Shown here piece after piece: positions 57,201 to 64,000 of a stretch of 64,000 nt of DNA. The position numbers were made by a program, and so were the translations under genes. Below the pieces are notes generated by a model, which saw only the letters and a program-made list of their open reading frames with translations, had not been told where the DNA came from and searched no databases. The stretch's first letter is position 1. The number at the start of each line of letters is the position of its first letter. Origin of the DNA: Bacteroidota bacterium. GTDB taxonomy: Bacteria > Bacteroidota > Bacteroidia > AKYH767-A > OLB10. The stretch spans positions 1 through 64,000 of the forward strand of contig JADKDR010000013.1 of assembly GCA_016714535.1 (NCBI GenBank), in the 5' to 3' direction.

Positions 57201-57339
57201 AAAAAATCAAGTCAGACTGGTAATTAGTTAAATTAACTAAAAATTGATTCTATTAAATTGCCGGACAAACAATATAGAGCTCATACAAGCGACTTGCAAA
57301 TAGAACATCATTTATATACAAAACGAATAAGATAATTTA

Positions 57340-59412
57340 ATGTCGGAAAACAAAGGTGCGGATAAGCGCGAAAATAAACCCAAGATAGGCGGGCCAAAAT
57401 TCAGTTTTAATATTTATTGGATTTATGGTATCCTGCTTTTTACATTAGCAGCAGCTGCTATTGCTGTAAGCAATAGTGGGCCTGTAAAAACCAATTGGAA
57501 AAACTTTTCGAGCGAAATGCTGCAACGAAAAGATGTAGCACGAATTGAAGTATTGGCAAAAGTTCAGGTAGATATTTACATAAAAGATGAACGGTTAAAG
57601 AATGATGCTCGATATAGAGATTTGCGTTTAAATCCATTTACCGGAACCCCTAACAAAGGGCCTCATTACTATTTTGAAATTGGCGATGTTGCAGAGTTTA
57701 CCAAGCAATTGGAAGAAGCCGAAGCCAAATTTGGCTACAGTGAGACTGAGAAAATTGAAATCACTTATGATAATACACCACGGCAAAATACTTGGGATTC
57801 TGTTATCTGGTGGGTATTCTTAATTTCATTGTTAGTTATTCTATGGTCAGTTATCATACGCAGAATGGGAGGTTCAGGGCCGGGAGGTCAATTGTTTAAT
57901 ATTGGCAAAGCGCGTGCACAACTTTTTGATAAGGACCTGCATGTAAAAGTTACTTTTAATGATGTGGCAGGATTGGAAGAGGCCAAAGTTGAGGTAATGG
58001 AAATAGTAGACTTTTTAAAAAATCCGAAAAAATATACATCGCTTGGCGCAAAAATTCCTCGCGGAGCATTACTGGTAGGCCCTCCGGGTACTGGTAAAAC
58101 CTTACTTGCCAAAGCAGTAGCAGGTGAGGCACAAGTTCCATTCTTTTCTTTATCAGGTAGCGATTTTGTGGAAATGTTTGTAGGCGTTGGAGCATCCCGT
58201 GTACGCGATCTATTCCGTCAGGCAAAAGAAAAAGCACCAAGTATCATATTCATTGACGAGATTGATGCAATAGGTCGTGCCCGTGGCAAGGCCGCATCCT
58301 TTAGTGCAAATGATGAACGTGAAAGCACCCTCAATCAATTATTGACCGAAATGGATGGTTTTGGCAGCAACACCGGTGTAATCATTATAGCGGCAACTAA
58401 TAGAGCCGATGTGCTTGACCGCGCTTTATTACGCCCCGGCCGATTTGACCGTCAGATTTATGTAGAACTTCCAGATATTAACGGAAGAATAGAAATATTT
58501 AAAGTGCACTTGCGACCATTAACCAAACTCGACAAGTCGGTTGATGTTGATTTCCTGGCACGGCAAACTCCCGGTTTTTCGGGTGCCGATATTGCCAATC
58601 TTTGCAACGAAGCAGCCTTAATTGCTGCACGCAGAAATAAGCAAAGTATCGACAAACAAGATTTTCTTGATGCAGTAGATCGCATCATAGGTGGACTAGA
58701 AAAAAAGAATAAAATAGTTTCGCAAAAGGAGAAGCAAATAATTGCTTACCATGAGGCAGGTCATGCATCAGTTAGTTGGTTGCTTGAGCACGCATCGCCA
58801 TTGGTAAAAGTAACTATTGTGCCGCGCGGTAACTCGTTAGGAGCAGCATGGTATTTGCCCGAAGAGCGCAGCATTACTACCAAAGAACAAATTTTTGATG
58901 AAATGTGCGCTGCACTTGGAGGCCGCGCTTCCGAAGAAATAGTTTTTGGAACCGTATCTACCGGGGCATTAAGCGATCTTGAAAAGATTACCAAGCAAGC
59001 ATATGCTTCTGTTACAATATTTGGATTAAATGACAAGATTGGAAATATCAGCTTTTACGATAGCAGCGGCAATCAGGATTATACTTTTACTAAGCCTTAC
59101 AGCGAAAAAACAGCGCAGATAATTGATGAAGAAGTTAAAAAACTTATTGACAGCGCTTATCAACATACAAAGGAAATTCTTTCAGCAAACCGAAGCAAAC
59201 TTGATTCTCTTGCAGCTACCTTATTAGAAAAAGAAGTTATCTTTAAAGAGGACTTAGAAACAATTTTTGGAAAACGTACTTTTGAGAGAGATCTTTTAGA
59301 TGAGTCAGAAAAGCTAAAGGCTGCAACAAACGCAGCTGCTAATTTAAACGGAAGCAGCACCATAGCTGAACCGGTTACATCTACCGATATTCCAGAAAAC
59401 ACAACAAGTTAA
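57340..59412 (+). CDS. ftsH: ATP-dependent zinc metalloprotease FtsH
   Basis: 690 aa membrane-anchored AAA+ protease that degrades misfolded membrane and short-lived regulatory proteins. Helices at about 25-44 and 152-172 flank an FtsH_ext periplasmic domain. AAA module: Walker A GPPGTGKT at 247-254, Walker B IIFIDEIDAIG near 303-313, and the SRH with RADVLDRALLRPGRFDR. The M41 zinc protease has HEAGH at 471-475 and the third ligand region further on. A Ser/Ala-rich tail follows. Intact, 8 bp before the LUD gene. Confidence 0.97.
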   Translation: MSENKGADKRENKPKIGGPKFSFNIYWIYGILLFTLAAAAIAVSNSGPVKTNWKNFSSEMLQRKDVARIEVLAKVQVDIYIKDERLKNDARYRDLRLNPFTGTPNKGPHYYFEIGDVAEFTKQLEEAEAKFGYSETEKIEITYDNTPRQNTWDSVIWWVFLISLLVILWSVIIRRMGGSGPGGQLFNIGKARAQLFDKDLHVKVTFNDVAGLEEAKVEVMEIVDFLKNPKKYTSLGAKIPRGALLVGPPGTGKTLLAKAVAGEAQVPFFSLSGSDFVEMFVGVGASRVRDLFRQAKEKAPSIIFIDEIDAIGRARGKAASFSANDERESTLNQLLTEMDGFGSNTGVIIIAATNRADVLDRALLRPGRFDRQIYVELPDINGRIEIFKVHLRPLTKLDKSVDVDFLARQTPGFSGADIANLCNEAALIAARRNKQSIDKQDFLDAVDRIIGGLEKKNKIVSQKEKQIIAYHEAGHASVSWLLEHASPLVKVTIVPRGNSLGAAWYLPEERSITTKEQIFDEMCAALGGRASEEIVFGTVSTGALSDLEKITKQAYASVTIFGLNDKIGNISFYDSSGNQDYTFTKPYSEKTAQIIDEEVKKLIDSAYQHTKEILSANRSKLDSLAATLLEKEVIFKEDLETIFGKRTFERDLLDESEKLKAATNAAANLNGSSTIAEPVTSTDIPENTTS

Positions 59413-59420
59413 CCTAGCCT

Positions 59421-60068
59421 ATGTACGAAGAGCGCATTGTAAAGGAAAAAATCTTAAAAAAAATACGTGCTGCTTTGGTATCTAATTCTCCTCAGGCTGG
59501 TTCCGAAATTGAACCCCCTGTTCCATACGATACTAATACTGACCTTTTGCTTGAGTTTCTGAAGGTTATTTCTACTGAAGGTGCTCGATTTTTTTATGCA
59601 GAAAATAAAATTGTATTCGCAGAACAACTAGTTACCTTATTCGACAATATGAAGTGGGACAAAGCTCACTATCAGGATATACAATCGTATAGTTTTATTA
59701 GCGAATTTCAATTCCCTGCCGAGCAGGTTACCAATATTTCGCCTGCGGTTGTGCTTGCTAATTTAATTCAAATGTGCAATTGCGCTATCCATACAGGTGA
59801 GTTTGTTTTTTATAATCAGCAAATAGCGGTACAGCGTGCCCTTGAGGTTACAAACAACCTGATTATTTTTTTTGAAGCTAAAAATATGACCTCAAGTTTT
59901 GCCAATGCAATAAAAATGGTTGAGCAATCTACCCAAAGCCAATGCAGAGACTTGTTTATTACTTCGGTGGGACAATTATTGCAAATGCATAATTACAATG
60001 AGCATAACCAAAAGGTAGCTGACAAAAGCATTTATATTTTTATAGTAGATGAATTGCCACTAGCCTGA
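59421..60068 (+). CDS. LUD domain protein (LutC/YkgG-like)
   Basis: 215 aa. The N-terminus RERILKK-type helix (KEKILKKIRAALVSN) and the overall size fit the LUD (lactate utilisation) domain family. ISPAVVLANLIQMCNCAIHTGEF ... and the closing KSIYIFIVDELPLA match the version found after ftsH in Bacteroidota. lutA/lutB partners are absent, so a role in lactate oxidation is doubtful. Its 3' end overlaps the convergent rsmD gene by 37 bp. Confidence 0.75.
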   Translation: MYEERIVKEKILKKIRAALVSNSPQAGSEIEPPVPYDTNTDLLLEFLKVISTEGARFFYAENKIVFAEQLVTLFDNMKWDKAHYQDIQSYSFISEFQFPAEQVTNISPAVVLANLIQMCNCAIHTGEFVFYNQQIAVQRALEVTNNLIIFFEAKNMTSSFANAIKMVEQSTQSQCRDLFITSVGQLLQMHNYNEHNQKVADKSIYIFIVDELPLA

Positions 60069-60595
60069 GAAAAAAAGGTAAAGTGCACGATACCGTATTT
60101 TCTTTCCTGCATAAAATGCGGATGATCTTTAAAATTATCTTCCTTTCCATGTTCTAAAACAAAAAGCCCATCGGAATTAAGCAGTTGCTTTGCAAAAATA
60201 GTTTCCACTATTTGTTGTTTGTATGCAAACTCGTAAGGTGGGTCACCAAATATAAGATCGGCTTGAAACGAGCATGTATTCAGAAATGAAAGTACATCAT
60301 CATGTATCACCTGAACATTGGTTGCATCTAGTTTTTTTAAAGTTTCAGTAATGAAGCGGGTGCATAATTTTGAGGCATCTACACATGCAATTTTTGCAGC
60401 ACCACGCGAAAGACATTCGAAAGTAATGTTACCCGTTCCCGAAAATAAATCAATCACAGTAGCATCTTCGAGCGAAAGTAAATTGTTAAGTATGTTGAAG
60501 AGTCCCGTCTTAGCAAAGTCAGTAGTTGGCCGTACCGGCAGGTTTGCAGGTGCAGTTATTATTTTACCACGCCATTTACCGCTGATTATACGCAA
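60032..60595 (-). CDS. rsmD: 16S rRNA (guanine966-N2)-methyltransferase RsmD
   Basis: 187 aa. SAM-dependent enzyme methylating G966 of 16S rRNA. Starts MRIISGKWRGKII, followed by RPTTDFAKTGLFNILNN, the SAM-binding motif VIDLFSGTGNITFE and the catalytic DPPY in LIFGDPPYEF. Ends in an overlap with the LUD gene. Overlaps the end of the DUF3822 gene by 10 bp on the same strand, implying coupling. Confidence 0.93.
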   Translation of the reverse strand: MRIISGKWRGKIITAPANLPVRPTTDFAKTGLFNILNNLLSLEDATVIDLFSGTGNITFECLSRGAAKIACVDASKLCTRFITETLKKLDATNVQVIHDDVLSFLNTCSFQADLIFGDPPYEFAYKQQIVETIFAKQLLNSDGLFVLEHGKEDNFKDHPHFMQERKYGIVHFTFFSQASGNSSTIKI

Positions 60596-61467
60596 AGGTC
60601 AAGATCAAAAATAACCGGAAAACAATATCCGGGGATGTCTTCAAATGCTATAGCAAATCGATGATTCGGAGTACGGTCGGCAAGTTTAACATCGCGGAGG
60701 TATTGGGAAAGTACATTGTGAAAAGGGGAAAGTTGTGGGTGTTGATAAGCAATTTCAGTTTTTAAATCCGATAGATCAAGGTGCAATTGCTCGCATACAT
60801 TCATTGTATGGTACAAGATGTCATCCTGATTAAAGTAAGCAAATGAGTTAAAAAATAGCAAACGTCCTTCGTGCATTATAGTCACACAAAAAGTGCGGTT
60901 AAGAATATAGAGTAACAAGAAATTTTCTTCCCGGTTCTTAAATCTTAATAGTTGGCTATTAAGCAATGCCGTTGTGTGATGAACTTGGGAATGTTGTGCA
61001 AAGTTGTTTTGTAAAAGATATAGCAACGTGCTATCAATGGCATAAGCATTTTGTGCTTCTACAAATTTAAGTTTGTCACACAGCAAGTTTTCATAACCTT
61101 CAAGGTCATGTTGCAATGTAAAGTATTGTTTCAAATTCTTACTATCGTAAAAGTCATTGGGTATTAAAGCATTTTTTCGACTCTCTAACGATATCACGGC
61201 CTTTTTATAATGCTGATAGCCAAGCAGTGGTTCCTCGTAAATTATTTTATTCAACATATTTACTGCTTCATTCATCGATTTGGAAAAAGTCAAATCATAA
61301 TACTTCATGCAGCAAAATTGATTGTGGTCATGATCAAGCAGGGCAAATGAAAAACTATCTTGACCTACTGTTACAAATAATTTATAACGAAAGGGTTGCA
61401 GGTCGCCAACAACAAAACTGTTGCCTACCGAATAATCTGCTTTTAATTTTTCACTAATGAGCGACAT
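60586..61467 (-). CDS. DUF3822 family protein
   Basis: 293 aa. Matches DUF3822, a Bacteroidota-specific family with an ASKHA (actin/PilM-like) appearance; no biochemical role is known. Visible segments include SFSFALLDHDHNQFCCMKYYDL, ENFLLLYILNRTFCVTIMHEGRLLFFNSFAY and the C-terminal DVKLADRTPNHRFAIAFEDIPGYCFPVIFDLDLCV region. Consistently placed immediately upstream of rsmD in this phylum, which hints at a shared regulon rather than a proven pathway. Confidence 0.85.
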   Translation of the reverse strand: MSLISEKLKADYSVGNSFVVGDLQPFRYKLFVTVGQDSFSFALLDHDHNQFCCMKYYDLTFSKSMNEAVNMLNKIIYEEPLLGYQHYKKAVISLESRKNALIPNDFYDSKNLKQYFTLQHDLEGYENLLCDKLKFVEAQNAYAIDSTLLYLLQNNFAQHSQVHHTTALLNSQLLRFKNREENFLLLYILNRTFCVTIMHEGRLLFFNSFAYFNQDDILYHTMNVCEQLHLDLSDLKTEIAYQHPQLSPFHNVLSQYLRDVKLADRTPNHRFAIAFEDIPGYCFPVIFDLDLCV

Positions 61468-61549
61468 TGCTTATGCATTAATGTTTGCGAAAGTAAAAAT
61501 TTTAGATGAAAGAAAAAACTTCTTGTCAGAGATTGATGGTATACTTTTA

Positions 61550-62605
61550 TCAAAATGCAATTGTGGCAATAACAGGATAATGATCCGAAAGATTGTTTTT
61601 GATCGTTTTATAGTCTAGCGTCTTTATATTCTTGGAATGCAAAATGTAGTCGATACGGAAGCCCGGCCAAAACTGGGTATAACTTAAACCAAAACCTATG
61701 TTACCGGCTTTAAAAGAATCATCCAGTTTATAGCTAAGTACCCGATAGGTGTAAGAAGCAGGAGTGTCATTAAAGTCGCCTACCAATAATAATTTTCGTT
61801 TACAACCTAGTACATGTTTATGAATAATTTCTGCTTGTGAAGCACGCAGTTTAGCAGCATGGCGAATTTTATGGCTAAGGCTACCGGCAACTTCAAAATC
61901 GTTTTTATTGCCCACGCCTTCTTCCAATTTATTTACCAATTTATAATCTTTTTTATCAAAACGCATTGATTCTAAATGCACATTATATACTCTTATTATT
62001 TCACCCTTGGTGTATATGTCAGTAAAAATACAGCCATTTGTGTGTCGCGAATTTATTTTAACCTCTCCGGTTGTGATGATTGGAAATTTGGAGAAGGTAA
62101 CTAATCCAAAATGCTCAGTTTTATTTAACGTAGAAGTATAGAGATAATGCACATAACGCATATCTAAAATTTGTTTCAATGTATCAATGTTTTCGAACCC
62201 GGCTTTAGGATTGTCATTAGTAAAAAATTCCTGAAAACAGATTACATCCACATCCATGGTGTCCAATTGCCTCATGATTTTGCTCCGTGTTTCTTTGTTT
62301 TTGGTCCAATTATACAGATCAAACAAGCGTACATTGTAACTGGCAACCTTTATTGTGGTTGAACTATCAGTTTTAACGGTGCGTTTATAAAAATTGAAAC
62401 AACTGCTAAAGATGCTAAAGCCCATCATTAATGGAATAAGCGGAACTAATAACATCACCCTTTGTCTGATAAACCAGTATAAGGCCACTAGTAAACAAAC
62501 CAGATAGATATATTGGAAAATGTATGATAGGAATAGTAAGTAGCCAGATTGCTTAGGACTTATATAGTGTGCAACAGTGCATGCAGCCAATAATAGGGCA
62601 AACAC
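61550..62605 (-). CDS. Membrane-anchored endonuclease/exonuclease/phosphatase family protein
   Basis: 351 aa from a GTG at 62605. Three hydrophobic segments in the first 75 residues precede an EEP catalytic domain: VASYNVRLFD, CFQEFF (metal-binding Glu), LVGDFNDTP (Asp-x-Asn), RIDYILHS and LSDHYPVIATI (His). Probably a phosphodiesterase or nuclease facing the periplasm. The first helix continues upstream of the GTG (SVGITIV...) with no ATG or TTG before a stop at about 62657, so the true start may be a rare codon or has been lost. Confidence 0.82.
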   Translation of the reverse strand: MFALLLAACTVAHYISPKQSGYLLFLSYIFQYIYLVCLLVALYWFIRQRVMLLVPLIPLMMGFSIFSSCFNFYKRTVKTDSSTTIKVASYNVRLFDLYNWTKNKETRSKIMRQLDTMDVDVICFQEFFTNDNPKAGFENIDTLKQILDMRYVHYLYTSTLNKTEHFGLVTFSKFPIITTGEVKINSRHTNGCIFTDIYTKGEIIRVYNVHLESMRFDKKDYKLVNKLEEGVGNKNDFEVAGSLSHKIRHAAKLRASQAEIIHKHVLGCKRKLLLVGDFNDTPASYTYRVLSYKLDDSFKAGNIGFGLSYTQFWPGFRIDYILHSKNIKTLDYKTIKNNLSDHYPVIATIAF

Positions 62606-62768
62606 GATAGTAATACCAACTGATATGAAAATGTATAAATTTGTAAACCTTAGTCAATGGGATTTATTCTTAGCGCATCATACAAAAAATGCTTAGTGTC
62701 TTCGATTAGAGATGCGATGCAAAAGAAAAGAAAATATTAGTTAATGCAAACATGAATTATAACTGAAT

Positions 62769-63389
62769 CTAATTAATTGGTTTCAGCAATTTGCTTTCGT
62801 AAATCGCTTGTGGAGATATTACCTTTTCTTCCAAAGGTACCTGATGGTTAAAACGTTGGTATAGTTGGTTCTTAACAATCGGGTGCGTGAGATCAAATTC
62901 TTTAAGCTGTTGCAGTTTGCCAACTTCGATGCCTTCAGTTTTGTAAATTTTCCAAACCAGTTCGCTACAGTACAGTTTCTCATCGCTCCAACCAAAAAGG
63001 AAATCATAATTTTTCCCAACTAATTTTTTACCATATGTTTTCATCCGCAAATGAGTTGCTTCATCAAGACGCGATTCATCTTGTAAGCGCATTACTTTGT
63101 AAAAGCCATCATCGCCTCTTGCTATCCAGTCTTGTAACGGGGTAACACATACAGGTTGTATGGCTTCGAGCACATACCATTTTTCATTGTCTTTAAATAC
63201 AATTCCGCAATGGGTAAATTGGCTATGTGTGGCTAGTTTTATTGCTAAGCCCTGTCCGGCATCGTTCGATTGAAAAATTATATCGCCTTCTCTAAAGCCA
63301 ACGTCTTTTTTCTTGTAATCTGTAATTTGCGCTTCGCTAAATAAGCATAGCATTATGTCTATAAAGAATAATTTTATGAATGTTTTCAT
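62769..63389 (-). CDS. YiiX/YebB-like NlpC/P60-type cysteine hydrolase
   Basis: 206 aa, secreted (signal peptide at 1-20, ends SEAQ). Circularly permuted papain-like fold: REGDIIFQSNDAGQGLAIKLATHSQFTHCGIVF contributes the catalytic His (FTHCGIV). KNYDFLFGWSDEKLYCSELVWKIY contributes the catalytic Cys (YCSELV). These enzymes act on peptides or lipids in the envelope, but the substrate is not known. Isolated gene. Confidence 0.85.
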   Translation of the reverse strand: MKTFIKLFFIDIMLCLFSEAQITDYKKKDVGFREGDIIFQSNDAGQGLAIKLATHSQFTHCGIVFKDNEKWYVLEAIQPVCVTPLQDWIARGDDGFYKVMRLQDESRLDEATHLRMKTYGKKLVGKNYDFLFGWSDEKLYCSELVWKIYKTEGIEVGKLQQLKEFDLTHPIVKNQLYQRFNHQVPLEEKVISPQAIYESKLLKPIN

Positions 63390-63820
63390 ATCCGTAATTT
63401 TAGGAACTAACGATTATTGGCTTGTGCTTAGTGTGTAAGACGAATGTAAAATGTGTTGCCGCTTAAGAAAGAACGTAGTTGAAATTAGCTACATGAGTAG
63501 GGTATAAGGGACGTTTATTCTCACATTTTTCAGCAGGTGTCTTTCTTATTTTGTTGTAGAATGCCTTATCTTGTTAATATGAGTTTACCTCGTATAACTC
63601 TCAATATTAGTTTAGACGAAACATTTAAATTAATCGCATCAAGAAACTTTGATGGACGTTATATTTTTTTCTGTATGCATAATTTCCAAATCCCTGATAG
63701 GAATATTGTATTGCTAATGTGTTGCTCTTCTTAATACTAACAATCAGAGCTAAGCATTTTTCTTTTTTGAATCGATGATTAGCAGTTAGCATGGGCATTC
63801 GAATTGATTTATCTACAAAA
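63390..63820. other. Intergenic region downstream of dnaA
   Basis: About 430 bp with no convincing gene; the two small frames across it are on opposite strands and have no family features. I looked for DnaA boxes (TTATNCACA) and saw none, so there is no sign of an origin here. Confidence 0.4.
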
Positions 63821-63850
63821 AAAAACTCCGGCAATTTTGCCGGAGTTTTT
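63821..63850. terminator. Terminator of dnaA
   Basis: AAAAACTCCGGC (63821-63832) and GCCGGAGTTTTT (63839-63850) with loop AATTTT, and more A residues upstream, giving a long T-run on the minus strand. 22 bp after the dnaA stop. Confidence 0.9.
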
Positions 63851-63872
63851 CTGATTTTGTTTTTAGTTCGTG

Positions 63873-64000
63873 TTACTTGGTGTTAATACTTATTAGTTTG
63901 TGTAAATCCTGAACCTGAGCTTTAAATTTCTTATCGGTTTCAATCAAGTTATTTACTGTTCGGCAGGCATGCAAAACAGTGGCATGATCCTTTCCACCGC
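63873..64000 (-). CDS. dnaA: Chromosomal replication initiator DnaA, C-terminal fragment
   Basis: The minus strand entering from the right edge reads GGKDHATVLHACRTVNNLIE, then TDKKFKAQVQDLHKLI and a stop at 63873-63875. GGKDHxTVLHAC is the DNA-binding signature of DnaA domain IV, which recognises DnaA boxes. Only the last 42 codons are in the window. Confidence 0.95.
   Translation of the reverse strand, partial: GGKDHATVLHACRTVNNLIETDKKFKAQVQDLHKLISINTK

Noticed and set aside
63390..63820. Replication origin next to dnaA
   Set aside because: No DnaA-box cluster or AT-rich unwinding region seen downstream of dnaA; the upstream side lies outside the window.

Overview
The window looks like a chromosomal segment of a Bacteroidota bacterium, probably a Chitinophagales/Sphingobacteriales-type environmental lineage (the order is inference). 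It is moderately AT-rich. It has Bacteroidota-type promoters (TTG / TAnnTTTG), type IX secretion (T9SS) C-terminal sorting domains, a PorP/SprF protein, a CHU_C gliding-type domain, a CdaA diadenylate cyclase, DUF4197/DUF4199/DUF3822 proteins, and the rsfS-ftsH-LUD and rsmD-DUF3822 neighbourhoods. No rRNA, CRISPR array, prophage or complete insertion sequence is visible. One tRNA (Arg-ACG) is present, and the C-terminus of dnaA lies at the right edge.

Layout. 1-3.3 kb: start of a porin-like gene, a 141-bp MITE, hairpins, and a broken DUF2075 nuclease/helicase gene that looks like an accessory cassette. 3.3-9.2 kb: a Rieske-flavoprotein fusion, DUF4197 lipoprotein, cdaA, then ndh - 3-methyladenine glycosylase - hutI (hutI frame-broken near its end). 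9.2-10.1 kb: repeat-rich gap with a 60-bp tandem repeat and a second copy of the MITE in inverted orientation. 10.1-20.6 kb: CCA-adding enzyme/poly(A) polymerase, a decayed thioredoxin-like gene, DPP-IV peptidase, argS and cyanophycin synthetase. 20.8-24.5 kb: T9SS cargo protein, NUDIX hydrolase and a DUF4199 membrane protein. 25.3-33 kb: alpha-2-macroglobulin (frame-broken) with pbpC. 33.3-37.9 kb: T9SS/FN3 protein, PorP/SprF, and a CotH-CHU_C protein (frame-broken). 37.9-41.7 kb: AddB-like nuclease (frame-broken twice) and thioredoxin reductase. 42.3-47.5 kb: alpha-amylase plus an XylFGH-type ABC importer in one operon. 48.2-55.7 kb: ileS, a histone-H1-like/DksA fusion, a 35-aa membrane peptide, lspA, a CarboxypepD_reg-like protein, clpS and lpxD. 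55.7-64 kb: tRNA-Arg, birA, rsfS, ftsH, LUD protein, rsmD, DUF3822, an EEP phosphatase, a YiiX-like hydrolase and the dnaA C-terminus.

How genes fit together. A2M and PBP1C form the known periplasmic trap/wall-repair pair. PorP/SprF, CotH-CHU_C and the sorting-domain proteins belong to the T9SS surface programme. The amylase with an ABC importer suggests extracytoplasmic alpha-glucan cleavage followed by ATP-driven sugar uptake. Six genes (DUF2075, hutI, thioredoxin-like, A2M, CotH, AddB) carry at least eight frame or stop lesions, while the housekeeping genes are intact. This is either real decay of dispensable functions or a sequencing/assembly artefact, and the sequence alone cannot decide.

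Most unusual items: the MITE family with 12-bp target duplications in palindromic sites, the Rieske-flavoprotein fusion, H1-like tails on both a DksA-like protein and RsfS, an orphan cyanophycin synthetase, and the amylase-XylFGH operon. I did not find a convincing wholly new multi-gene system.
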